Positions 53,001 to 62,549 of a stretch of 64,000 nucleotides of DNA are shown piece after piece. The stretch spans positions 14,388,769-14,452,768 of the forward strand of contig CAXIPT010000001.1 of the NCBI GenBank assembly GCA_964030475.1, written 5' to 3'. How positions within the stretch are numbered: position 1 is the first letter of the stretch; each line of letters begins with the position of its first letter. This stretch comes from Tethya wilhelma (taxonomy: Eukaryota; Porifera; Demospongiae; Tethyida; Tethyidae). The position numbers and the translations under genes were made by a program. The notes beneath the pieces are model-generated. The model was not told where the DNA came from. It saw only the letters and a program-made list of their open reading frames with translations, and did no database searches.

Positions 53001-55688
53001 CATGTACACTGTCATTGCAAACACAAAGTGAATAATCATATATATAGTGCAAAAAATTTTAACTAAAATAGGTAATGGATAGTATTACAGCTAGGGGAAC
53101 TTACATACACAGTCTGTTGGAGACAATCTTTTAACTTCATTTATCTCCTGTAACATAAACAAATAAAACAACACACATCATTTTTAAAAAATTTTTTTTT
53201 TGTAATGCACAATACAGTGTGACTAATAGGACAAAGGCAATAAAGCCAGCTCGGCAATCTTGGGCTATCACGAAACACGTATTATGAAGAGCTATATACA
53301 CTATCATGAGGACTCCCAATGAGTGCATGGTTCTCACCACAAGGTACTTGTCCCACTCTTTTCTTCTCTCGTGACACTGGGTGTATTCCACAATCTCACG
53401 TACTGGGGCATCTATCACGGTACGACCCATGAAACTGAAACAGCAAAGCATAATCATTTGTTTGAAGTGCTTCACTTGATAGAGTCATTGTTTACAAACA
53501 AATTTGACTTACACATTCAATGGAGAGTCCCTGAACCGTTTGCACAAGACAATGACATCTTTTTCTTCATAGGAAAATCTGTATCATGTACATGGATGCA
53601 GATGTGCGATTTGTGCATGGATTGTCAGTAGCACACACACAAAGGTGATGTGTATGAGTCACTCAACACTATCTGCGATCACAGTGTGCTGTGTGTGCGC
53701 GATCGGACAGGACTTACTCCCAGTCAGTGTCAGCTTGGAAGTCCCTTGTTCTCCTCCCATACTTGTAATCAACATAAGAAGCACACAATACCTAATGAGA
53801 TTAGCAGATGACATCATCATTCACACATGCATTTCAGCACCTAAACAGACATCACTGTCACTTTAACATCATTTCTACATTTTGATCCATTAATGGGTTC
53901 AAAGTTTTTACAACTGAAATATGCGCCTCAACAGATGCATGGCCTCTCTGATAATGACTGTTTCAACTCACCTCTCCCAAGATACAAGCTGAGAGTATGT
54001 TTCCCAGTGTCTTCCAATCTACCTCACCACTCTGGGCTACAGTGTGTGCACACATACATCATATTAGCTACATGTTACATTTATGTACAAAGCTACAAGC
54101 TGTAGACAAATGCCAGTATGTATGGAGGTGTACTTACAAAGTGACAGTGGTATGCTACTTTGAGCCAGTCCACACATGTACATATAACTTACTATGTGGA
54201 AACTCAAGTGTCTGTTGCATCTTTTAGATCTCCAGGCACCTCAACTATAGTTCTCTGAAACAAGGAAAGACACAGCATGGAGAATGACACAAGGCACATG
54301 TATGTAGGGAGGTCTGTAGATTCATGATCTGCACGATTCAAACTTCAAACCGAAATGGCAAGGCCTACCTTTATTAGCTGTTGAACTGCTATACCACTCT
54401 TAGTCTACTACCAGTCATTCAAGATTGTTCTTAGTCCACAGACCAGCATGCACCTACAGCTGCAAGTGGGCGGGCAGGAATGGGCAAAGAGCGTCAAGCA
54501 TGTATGCTAGATATAGTTCTACTTGATTTTTATTCTATTGACAGGAAAGGAATTGCCCAAATTTGTAATGCAGAAAGATTGTCATCATGTCAATGCAAAT
54601 AATAATTATTATTACGTCTCTCAGCTGTTGTTATGTAGTTAATCAAATGATCAAAATTACTAAATTAAACTCTCATTTAAATATCCTCCGTTGTGAATGA
54701 CTAGAGATGGCTGGCAAGGCCTTTCTTCTCCCAAAGAACAGCTTATCTATCCTGATAGCTGACCCTGTGCCTGCTTGCAGCTGCTCCTCCTGTATAACAT
54801 CATGGTAGATTGAAGTAAAACTGCAACCTTTGGCTACAAAGCTGTGTGTAACTCACCACACGATTGGAATAAACCACAAGCACTAAGCCCAACAGAACCA
54901 AGAATGCACCAAACGATTGCTGAGAAATAAATCATCTACTTTCAGTCAGGGTATACTTGCACAATTAAGTAAACACAACCAGCTCTATCATAGCTACATA
55001 CATCATTCCATGGCTGGCACGCTTACCCCAGGAGTGAGTTTATCACCAAACACAAAGTAGGCAGTTACAGCTGTCACCAAAACCTATGCACCAGTAGGAA
55101 GACATTATTTCGAAGGAAAATAAAGAGACAGAATTGGAACCACACACAACAGTCAGTGTATGCAGACCTGTAAGGGCCAAAAGGCAGTCAAAACACTGGA
55201 AGGCAAGTACTTGTTAGACCATGTGATTAGACAATAGCAGAACACAGAGGTGATGAAGATAGCATACAGTAGAGCAACAAAGGACTGTAATGGAAGGGAA
55301 AAGGGAAGAAATTCTAATTTCGTAATTTGCAATGCTCTGTTGTCAGTTCCTTGCTTCCATTTTACATTAGAACATTTCCTTTCTCTCTGCTAAATTGTAG
55401 CTTTACATGCCACATTTAATGCAATCACAGTAAAACACTCACATGTGATGGTATGAGAAAGATTTGAAACTGGCCAGTGAGAGGGTAGTAGAGATTAAAG
55501 ATGCCCATGAATATGGCACCAAAGAGATAGGCATACCCTGTTGTTGCTATAGGGTAGTCTCTCCAAATACCTGGAACAAAAACAACACAAAGAATGTTAA
55601 TGAACAGATGGGAATGAATATTTCAAGAACTTACAATTTGGTTGACTGTGTACTATCTTCTTTTGTAGCGTATAGTATATAGCCTATG

Positions 55689-55776
<88 letters not shown>

Positions 55777-58627
55777 TGTTTCCCTGACATCAGTTCAGAA
55801 GCCCTCTCAGAGTGTTAGTAATCCATGGATGNTCAAACTGAGGTAGGCCTGTATGTGTGCCACAAATAGCTAGATTGCAGTTAATAAAGAGAACCATTTC
55901 AAATGATATAGTTAATTAAAACCTCGAGATACTAAGTTGCTTTTGAGGTTTGCTATAAATCCAAAATAATTTAAATTATTGTCAGATTTACGATTATCAT
56001 CCAAGTCAAGCAAGCGTTATCCAAACACATTACTAAGTGGATATCATTTGAAAGCTTTCATCACACTGAAAGCAATAGTGAAGTCCATAGTCTTGCTCAA
56101 CTCTCCTTGATTCCATTATAATGGTTTCTTTTGTGGCCTTTTTTACTAATTACTGTAGGTATTTTTCTTCATTATGGGATATTCATGCAAAACTAAGACT
56201 TACACCTTTGTAAATAGCATGAAGAGAGCTTTCAAATGATGTACAGATTGTCATCAACAAAATTACAGTGGGTATTTACTATTGTGCTCCAAGTCAGGCT
56301 AGCATTGTCCAAAATGTTACAAGTTGGATATCGCGCACTGAATGCAATAGTGGAAGCCACAGTAATACAACTTGCATCACATATAAAGAGCTTTCAAATG
56401 ATATATAGATTGTAGGGATTGCTCTGTTGTCAATTAGATGGCACATGTGTACTGTACTCACTACTCTTCTAGAGAATTTAAATCTTTCCCTCTTTTCTTG
56501 CAGACATGCCAATCAGGAGCGTGTGTTCAGAATGGAGTTTGTCTCTAACAGTCCATTCACAGAGACAGAGTTTAGCAAATGGAAGGCTGAGGTATACAGC
56601 TGACAACATTGCCTCTGGTCTATCGAGCTAAAGTCCATCTGGTTGAGAATACCGGTAGAAAAAATTGAATAACTTTCTAATTATCCAACTGATTTCAAAT
56701 TTTCAAGCACCATTGGAAAGTGCCGTTCTTCTGTTCTTTTAATTGCTTTTCCTTCCTACACCTTACCAGTCAAAAGTTCACTTTTTTGTCCCATAAGAAA
56801 AGTATTGCATGAATTTCATTATTTCACTTCCGGCGGCATTCTCAAACCAGATGGACTTTAGCCTCCTCCTTTGTCAGGTTGCACGTGTCGAGAAATGAAG
56901 GGGAGGGTCTAGCCTGATAGACTACTTTGTCTCTTGTGTGTAGTGTTTTTTAAAGCAATGCTATGGGTGTTGATTTAGATGTCAAAGAAGGGGTTTGATC
57001 TACCTACCATTGATACTGTGAAGAAGAAAGCTCACGAACTGGACCGATCAAAGAATATCACACTAAAGGAAGAAGACATTGATCAGGTGTGTGCTTGTGT
57101 GCTTGTGTGTACAGGTGGGTTCATATTTACTACAGTGCTAATACTTCCTATTGGCAATGGAAATGTTGACGCAGAATTTAGAAACGTTTTGATTATTAAG
57201 TCGCCTGCATTTAGCATGCAAGAAATTTTATGTGAGGCAATGGGATCATAGATGATGGAGTGCAATGGAAATATTGTGAATTAGCCTTTAGTGACTGCTA
57301 ATATTAATATTGTGCCTGCTTTTATGTCTTGACAGATAATTCAAGAGAAGCAAAAGTTCCAGAAGAACCCTCGAAACTATGCCATGACAAAGAGTAGAAT
57401 GATCAGAGAAAAGGCAAGCTACATACTTCAACAGTATATGGTTACACATTATAGCCACTTGTGTCGTTACTGAACTGTTTAATGCCTTTGACAGGAGTTA
57501 GCAGAGCAAGAAGGTAACCTTGAAAAGGTTGGTGAATTGGCGAGTAAACTGGAAGAGATAGAGGAGAGAGCTGTTGAGTTGGACAAGCAGCGTAGCAAAG
57601 GCCTCTCAGCCATCAGGTATGATTGTGTACAGGCATACAGAAATATAACTCTATGGCTGTACACTAAGCATCTCTCCCCTATGGTTACTTATAGCTACAT
57701 TAATGAGAGAAACAGACAAAGAAATGTCATAAGAGCTGAGCAAGCACTAAAGGTACGTATGAAACGTGTGCAATATCTTAGATGTTGAATGGTAGTATCC
57801 ACTGACTTGTTGTGAACAGCTATAATAGCACATGTTTTATGTTTCTTACAGGAAGAAATGGCTACTGACAAAAAGGAAGATGACCCATTTACTAGAAGAA
57901 AGTGCCAACCCACCCTTGTTACTTTGGTGAGAACAACACTCAATTTCAGAACAGTGCTGTAGTGAAAGTTATTAAAAATTTTTGTCATTGTTATATACTG
58001 TAGGCATTTCGTGACAGTGGAGCATCGGAATTGTTGCAACAGTTGTCTCAGTCACAAGAAGAAAAGGAGGCTCCAAAGGAAGATGAGGTATAAGATAGCT
58101 AGTGGTATAATAGGCTGTGAGGTTGTTGTAATTCAGAGCTTTGCTTGTTACCAATTTAGAAAGAAACAGTTTCTGAGTTGTTGAATTCAACCCCGAATGG
58201 ACAAGTAAGTTCTAAAAAATTTTTGCCCCTGTCATTTCGTATTACTCAAGTACGGTTATGTTCTTTGTCCAGTCCACATTAAAGGATACTTCAACACCTG
58301 ACTCTAGCTTGCTCTCTGCCACACCTGCTCCTTTATCGAATCCAGCTAAAGTTGAAGATCTTTTTTCAGCACATGATTTTGATATACAAATTGATTTACC
58401 AACAGGCACTGGAAGTAAGTACAGATTTGTGTTAGCCCTCAAATGAAAGACTTAGTGTGTGTATGATTTGTGCATTGGGTGATAGTGGGTATACTCCTGT
58501 AATTTTACGATCGTTAGGTTCTTCAAGTGTTAAAAGTCTCCCTAAATCGACCCCTAATCCCAAGAATGATGGACCAAGACGGTCACTGAATTTAGCAGAT
58601 TACAAGAAGAGAAGAGGACTAATTTAA
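47069..58627 (+). CDS. RTF1: RNA polymerase-associated protein RTF1 (Paf1 complex), Plus3 exons missing
   Basis: Elongation factor that promotes H2B ubiquitination. Start [20 protein letters not shown] at 47069. Acidic/Ser exons follow: [20 protein letters not shown] (47474), about 47713-47907, then [20 protein letters not shown] then [16 protein letters not shown] (49290-49469), [20 protein letters not shown] (49565) and [17 protein letters not shown] (about 49895). After the (GT)n at 50011 coding resumes only at about 56505: [20 protein letters not shown], the end of the Plus3 domain, then [16 protein letters not shown] (56990), [17 protein letters not shown] (57336), [20 protein letters not shown] (57530), [19 protein letters not shown] (57694), [15 protein letters not shown] (57878), [20 protein letters not shown] (58355) and [17 protein letters not shown]. 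The Plus3 core, which binds Spt5, is not in the sequence; three Ns (49206, 52982, 55832) and a transposase gene fall in the break. Confidence 0.9.
47651..47698. repeat. (CA)n microsatellite in RTF1 intron
   Basis: About 24 CA units directly before the third RTF1 coding exon. Confidence 0.95.
47928..47998. repeat. Short inverted repeat (dispersed hairpin family), best example
   Basis: The left arm begins TAGCCTTGTACCCAGGCTCT; the right arm is GAGAGCCTGGGTACTAGGCT plus A, a near-perfect inverted match over about 21 bases. It lies in an RTF1 intron. This is the cleanest member of the family also found at 6035, 23623 and 43282. Confidence 0.8.
48050..49074. mobile_element. Non-autonomous DNA transposon, second member of the TAAGCCTCGGCG family
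   Basis: Left end TTAAGCCTCGGCGCGTGCGT, right end GCCGAGGCTTCAT, in an RTF1 intron. Its first 370 bases match the right part of the element in NO66 (30230-30420) and show the uninterrupted sequence at both nested insertion points there. It includes an internal inverted repeat (48771-49005; arms GGTCGTATTGAGATGGGA and its complement) and an N at 48759. No coding frame. Confidence 0.75.
49122..49206. repeat. (CT)n microsatellite ending at an assembly N
   Basis: About 42 CT units run into the N at 49206, in an RTF1 intron. Confidence 0.95.
50011..50056. repeat. (GT)n microsatellite between RTF1 exon and transposase gene
   Basis: About 22 GT units, starting at the RTF1 exon donor and ending at the stop codon of the minus-strand transposase. 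Confidence 0.95.
50056..52659 (-). CDS. P-element/THAP9-type transposase
   Basis: Five exons of a transposase resembling Drosophila P element and THAP9. Start [20 protein letters not shown] at 52659, but a good acceptor (TTTTAATTTTGCAG) lies directly before it, so an upstream exon, perhaps with the THAP DNA-binding domain, may be missing. Landmarks: [20 protein letters not shown] then [20 protein letters not shown] (about 51500-51640), the segment typical of this family; [20 protein letters not shown] then TGFVDLGEV (about 51310-51400) with the first acidic catalytic residue; [15 protein letters not shown] (about 50955) with the second; [14 protein letters not shown] (about 50850). The next exons encode [32 protein letters not shown], and a tail ending [12 protein letters not shown] and [16 protein letters not shown]. 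Frames are open throughout, so the copy could be active or domesticated. It sits in an RTF1 intron in opposite orientation. Confidence 0.82.
52982..52982. other. Assembly join (N)
   Basis: Single ambiguous base separating the transposase contig from a contig (52983-55831) whose genes do not belong to RTF1. Confidence 0.85.
53110..54250 (-). CDS. START-domain (lipid-transfer-like) protein, partial
   Basis: Five or six short exons on the minus strand. In sense order they read [13 protein letters not shown] (about 54210-54250), [20 protein letters not shown] (about 53975-54045), [17 protein letters not shown] (about 53715-53760), [20 protein letters not shown] (about 53513-53575), then [20 protein letters not shown] with [12 protein letters not shown] (about 53340-53435), and [14 protein letters not shown] (about 53110-53148). 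The last two large segments match START domains, where V-x-A/T-P-V-x-E-V/I-x-E-Y and R-x-x-W-D-K are typical; the fold binds lipids or sterols. The gene runs into the N at 52982, so its 3' end is missing, and the 5' start was not identified. Which STARD subfamily is unclear. Confidence 0.6.
54690..55575 (-). CDS. EamA/DMT-family transporter, C-terminal half
   Basis: Exons for the second half of a drug/metabolite transporter superfamily (WAT1-like) membrane protein: [20 protein letters not shown] then [20 protein letters not shown] (about 55450-55570), [20 protein letters not shown] then [19 protein letters not shown] (about 55169-55285), [19 protein letters not shown] (about 55025-55080), [20 protein letters not shown] (about 54856-54920), and a cytoplasmic tail ending SQRRIFK (about 54675-54795). 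Four to five membrane helices are evident. The 5' half is missing beyond the N at 55832. The window's right edge holds the N-terminal half of the same kind of transporter on the plus strand (62550-64000), which suggests either a paralogue or a misplaced, inverted contig. Confidence 0.68.
55690..55773. repeat. (GT)n microsatellite
   Basis: About 40 GT units with two interruptions, 60 bp before the N at 55832. Confidence 0.95.
55833..56490. repeat. Repeat-rich RTF1 intron with recurring GAGCTTTCAAATGATAT motif
   Basis: AGAGCTTTCAAATGAT occurs at about 56224 and 56390 in direct order and about 56044 inverted, with a shorter form near 55896. The same motif borders the hairpin in the element at 48050 (48804 and, inverted, 48927). 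No coding sequence until the RTF1 exon at about 56505. Confidence 0.6.
56628..56861. mobile_element. MITE-like element in an RTF1 intron
   Basis: 234 bp with terminal inverted repeats of about 28 bases: left CTAAAGTCCATCTGGTTGAG then AATACCGG, right CCGGCGGCATTCTCAAACCA then GATGGACTTTAG. No coding capacity. Confidence 0.82.
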
Positions 58628-58639
58628 TACTTTTTTGTT

Positions 58640-59180
58640 TTGTTTTTGATTTCTTGATTTAATATTGTTGTCTTAAACTTCTAAGTTCTAACCCTCTTGA
58701 TATCCTGTCATAAAGTACTACTGTATTATTATTATTTATTAATAGACTGTATGCACTGCAATTTCCAATAGCAAGTAAGTAAGCACCTTATGATAATAAT
58801 TATTATACATTTTTTGTGTTTCACTTTCAATATAACAAAGATTTTTATTTCGTGACTTACATTCTGGTTTGCCCATGCTATTGCTGTATGCATAAGACAT
58901 ATCTATGTCACACTAAGCTATTTACCACCATATATACAATAATTTATTGTATTGAAATACTGATATGACTGTATAAATACCAGGCATATCCATACCACTG
59001 TTGATGTGATGAGGTTTATTAATTCTTTTCAAGTTGTAGTGCTAAGTTTTCAAGGTGTTTTTCTGCCAACAATGTTAGCTTGTGTCTTGGACCAAGATAG
59101 GACTTGTACACTGTATAATATTATACAAAGTGTAATAATAACAGTTGGCCGTGTGTGTATATACAGGCATGATTTGTCTT
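58640..59180. other. Intergenic spacer
   Basis: AT-rich 3' flank of RTF1 with AATAAT/AATAAA-like signals. The last exon of the convergent minus-strand gene may lie here, but no clear coding sequence was identified. Confidence 0.5.
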
Positions 59181-59189
59181 TCTCGGACT

Positions 59190-60664
59190 TACACTGATAT
59201 GTTTTTTGGACGATTGGATATGCGTCTTCTAAGATATCAATCTTGAGAGCTCTTGGTACCTATGATATAGCACACACAGGTGTCATTCACACACAATGCA
59301 CACAGCTAGCTAGTACCAACACACCTCAATAAATGGTCTCTTCTTCTGTCTGAGTGCTACAGACTCCAGAGTGTTCTGTGTAAGTTGAATTGTTGGTTTA
59401 TTTTAGATACTGCTTCAAATGAATCAAGAAATACCTCCAAGACTTCATTCTCACAGTCAGCAGAACGTTTCTTCCATTTCTTAGCCATTATGGCCACTTT
59501 TGCGACTGACACACAATGACATCACTTTGGTAAATTTCATTAGCAGTCACACAATCATGGTTATTAAACCAACTCTGTACTCACATTTACGTAATCCAGT
59601 TGGTTCACCAGTGGTTTGCTGCAACTAAAGGCAAAAATTAGCTTGTCATGTGCACAAAATTATTAATGAGAACCATACAGCAGCTCACCTGTTCACTCTG
59701 AGTTGGTACAATAGTGTCTCGTACAGGAAGCTCTAGCATTGGAATGGGACCAGCTGCTTGGCTAGGATAAGATTTTGCTCTCTGTCGAGAACTGATACCA
59801 GCAAGAAGATCATCCTCTACAGCCAGTGACTGTGCAGAGGACTTATTGTTCTTAAGCCTCGGAATTTGAGCATTCTCTTCTACAGCATCATAGAACTTGT
59901 CCTCTTCCTCACTCTCTCCACTGTCCTCTGGCTCCTCAAGGATCGGCTGTGTCAGCGAAGATGGGGGCAACATGGATACTTTCCTCGGACTCAGCCGTTT
60001 CTCCAAGCTTTGTCTCCTTCCACCTACGTTGGAAATGAGCACTTTATCTTTAGCCGATACTAGTTCTGTCGGTACAGTGTCATCCTGGAATGAATCAAAC
60101 GAGTGCAAATAAAGTATTAGCCTTGGGCACATATAGCCTATACTTCAATACTAGCTGCAAACTGTCAACATAATATTAGCATAGATTATATAGACTACGT
60201 ACAGGTAGGGTACGTATGTCTATATAATCTATGATATTAGTAAGATTAGAAGATGGTGTACCTCATCCATATCAGTTAGTAAAATAGCTGGTGTAGCTGC
60301 AGTTGGGAGACTGGACTGTGCTGTTCTTGCTATGGAATCCCTACCAAACTGACACATGAAAACAGTGTAGTAAGTGTTCACCAAGTCTCGTCTAGACCCA
60401 ACATTGCTTACCTCATTTTGAGCAGTGACCCAAGATCCAACATAAGCCTTTGCGGAACTTTTCTTGCTATGAGAGCTGTTTTATTACAAGCATACCTGCA
60501 TATTACCTTATTAAAAATTATTGAAATTAGGCCTATTTCATCATGGTCTACCTATCATGAGCTCCCAGAGTCAGAGGATTCAACTTTGTGGTACTTCCTT
60601 CTGTGCTTTCACTTCCACTGTGACCACTTAGGGGGGAACGGCTACGCGGGGAAGAGCCACTCAT
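59190..60664 (-). CDS. Unrecognised low-complexity acidic protein with FYDAVEE motif
   Basis: A gene of about eight exons. Start MSGSSPRSRSPLSGHSGSES at 60664. In order: SKKSSAKAYVGSWVTAQNE (about 60417-60475), FGRDSIARTAQSSLPTAATP (about 60262-60345), a long exon (about 59690-60084) with LISNVGGRRQSLEKRLSPRK, then SGESEEEDKFYDAVEENAQI and AVEDDLLAGISSRQRAKSYP, then QQTTGEPTGLRKF, AKVAIMAKKWKKRSADCENE, NTLESVALRQKKRPFIE and VPRALKIDILEDAYPIVQKT. The splice from GLRK (GTGAGT donor) to AKVAIMAKKW keeps the frame, so an apparent small ORF at 59488 is probably part of this gene. Ser-rich and acidic parts suggest disorder and phosphorylation. FYDAVEE-like motifs occur in lipid-transfer proteins, but no domain is certain. 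The 3' end is unresolved. Confidence 0.6.
60181..60234. repeat. Perfect hairpin
   Basis: ATAGATTATATAGAC and GTCTATATAATCTAT flank TACGTACAGGTAGGGTACGTAT, which is itself palindromic at its edges. It lies in an intron of the unrecognised minus-strand gene. Confidence 0.8.
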
Positions 60665-61096
60665 CTTGAATTTTCTTGACACTGGCAGCTGCACAGTTGA
60701 GTTCCAATAGAAGAGTATTGGCGCTCTTGCAATTATCAATAATATTCGCGTGTGTTTCATAGTCTCGCGTGCCTAGCTAGTGTTTCATTTGCAGTATGTA
60801 AATTGAACGCTCTTTACCTCTTACTAAACTTGTAATTTTGACTTGCCATTTGAATGCTCATAGGCAAGTAATCGTTGGATTCAACTACCTGATGAAGGTA
60901 TAATACTGTAAGATAATTATTCTCCATGACATGATGACCGATTGTTATTATTTCCTTCAGATAAATACTACTGTTATTAATAATGACTATCCAACAGCTA
61001 TTGGAAAACTGATTAATGTCCCAATAAGGTATTAAAAATGAATTTAATTGTATGTGAGAATATATTCATCGGTGTGGATGTTTACAAAGAATTAAG
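60665..61096. other. Divergent upstream region
   Basis: 432 bp between the starts of the unrecognised minus-strand gene and the plus-strand beta-propeller gene. Short open stretches at about 60866-60897 and 60960-61027 end at GT sites and might be 5' exons of the latter. No TATA box seen. Confidence 0.35.
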
Positions 61097-62428
61097 ATGT
61101 TGCTGCTTCATGGTTTTTCAGTTCTTTCATTAGTGCTGATTACTTCATCTCATTTTGTTCTCGGTAGCTGGAACCAGCAGTTTGGAGACAGCCAATCTAC
61201 CAGCTATGTCAAGGTCTCCTCAAGTGTTCCTCATTTTCCTGGTTGGAATATGAGCTTTTCCAGCTCTCTCTTTGAGTCAAAGGGCTCTCTCAAAGTGTAC
61301 AACCCTGCTGTGTCTGAAAAGGGAGTGATATTCCTTCCAGTGGGTTTCTTTGGCTCTGTGACAGTTGCAGCTGTTGACCCAACTGGTCACTTGCTTTGGT
61401 CAACTGGCGTAAGTGATAGTTGTGAGAGCACTACAAATGTCATCTATTCACAGAAGAGGAAACAAGTTTATCTTGCCTGTGGCTACAGTGAACAGTTAAA
61501 TTACACCATAGATGTATTCTTTGTCCATGCACTATCTGCTGCAAGTGGAAAGCAAATATGGTCACAGAAAGTTCCAAGTGGACATGCTACTAAACTGTTG
61601 AGCCTTTCAGAAGAACATGATATGGTTTACTACTATGGAGCTGAAAATGAGTATGCCAATGGAACTCAGTGGTGTCTTGTATACTTGAATCTCAAGGATG
61701 GGAGCATTGCCTCTAACAACAACGATCACTGTGATGATTTTGTAACGGATGGTGAAACACAGATCAAAGTTGGAGGTTCTCCCACCGGAAAGGATATCTG
61801 TATCAGTCTTGATGGTGTGGAAAATGCTCTCTATGGTTGGTCTACAACATCTGCTCAGACATTGTGGAACTTTAAAGTCCCTAGGAGAACTTTTCTTGAG
61901 TACGACTTTGTTAGCTATGCATTTTCAGATAGCATGATCTATGCTTCATCAAGCTACCTAGAGTGGGAGACCAGCCGTCCTGGTGGCTACTATCTGTTTG
62001 GCTTGGATGGCGAAGGAGCTCTTCTCTTTAATGTCACTGGTTTCTGTACCAATACTTCCACAGTTGTGAGTCCACCGGTGGTGGATAGCGAAGGCTATGC
62101 TTACTACAGCTGTGGAAATCAAATCATCTCCATCGACTCCAAAGGAACTCTTCGATGGAAGTCTACGAATGTATCAACATCGTACAGTGTTGGTTATCCT
62201 CCTCTCCCTCCTTCGCTGAATGAAGGAAAGGGATACCTCTATCTTGTTGGTGACCAGTCGGCCATTGCTATTGTGGACATGCATGATGGTTCCTTGCTGG
62301 GGACTATTCATAATCCCATTCCAAAGGGTGCTCTAGTTGTACACCCTCCAATTGCTGTCGGGGATGTGGCTATGTATGTGCTTTACCAAAATGGTAACAA
62401 TATTACTGTTACTAATGTTGGTGTGTAG
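61097..62428 (+). CDS. Secreted single-exon beta-propeller-like (PQQ-repeat-type) protein
   Basis: Intronless 443-residue frame, unusual among its intron-rich neighbours. It starts with a clear signal peptide (MLLLHGFSVLSLVLITSSHF, cleavage near VLGSW). The rest shows repeating blade-like units of the PQQ/YncE kind with a G-x-x-x-W theme: VAAVDPTGHLLWSTGVSDS, HALSAASGKQIWSQKVPSG, LYGWSTTSAQTLWNFKVP, LFGLDGEGALLFNVTGF, IISIDSKGTLRWKSTNVS, AIVDMHDGSLLGTIHNP. Several N-x-S/T sites and paired Cys fit an extracellular glycoprotein. The PQQ-binding and calcium residues of quinoprotein dehydrogenases are not evident, so an enzyme role is unlikely; ligand and partner are unknown. The absence of introns could reflect retroposition or transfer. 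Confidence 0.7.
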   Translation: MLLLHGFSVLSLVLITSSHFVLGSWNQQFGDSQSTSYVKVSSSVPHFPGWNMSFSSSLFESKGSLKVYNPAVSEKGVIFLPVGFFGSVTVAAVDPTGHLLWSTGVSDSCESTTNVIYSQKRKQVYLACGYSEQLNYTIDVFFVHALSAASGKQIWSQKVPSGHATKLLSLSEEHDMVYYYGAENEYANGTQWCLVYLNLKDGSIASNNNDHCDDFVTDGETQIKVGGSPTGKDICISLDGVENALYGWSTTSAQTLWNFKVPRRTFLEYDFVSYAFSDSMIYASSSYLEWETSRPGGYYLFGLDGEGALLFNVTGFCTNTSTVVSPPVVDSEGYAYYSCGNQIISIDSKGTLRWKSTNVSTSYSVGYPPLPPSLNEGKGYLYLVGDQSAIAIVDMHDGSLLGTIHNPIPKGALVVHPPIAVGDVAMYVLYQNGNNITVTNVGV

Positions 62429-62549
62429 TATTGTTGTATAATAGCTCAGCTGCTGTTTGGGTTTTTGTGTGCTGATTTCGCGCGAGCGCATTAGTTTTTA
62501 TTTTGACGTCAATCGACCATTACCAACTCTCCAGTACCAACGTGTCGAC

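Noticed and set aside
53137..53475. 112-residue minus-strand frame as a whole protein
   Set aside because: Only the [20 protein letters not shown] to WDKYLV part is an exon; the hydrophobic remainder is intron read-through.
59206..59488. Separate small gene starting MAKKWKKRSADCENEVLE
   Set aside because: The upstream GTGAGT donor after GLRK and a CAG acceptor join in frame to give KFAKVAIMAKKW, so it is better explained as the 3' exons of the gene starting at 60664.
60866..61027. Two short plus-strand open stretches before the propeller gene, reading SNRWIQLPDE and INTTVINNDYPTAIGKL
   Set aside because: Splice sites are plausible but joining them gives an early stop in one phase, and no homology supports them; noted only as possible 5' exons.
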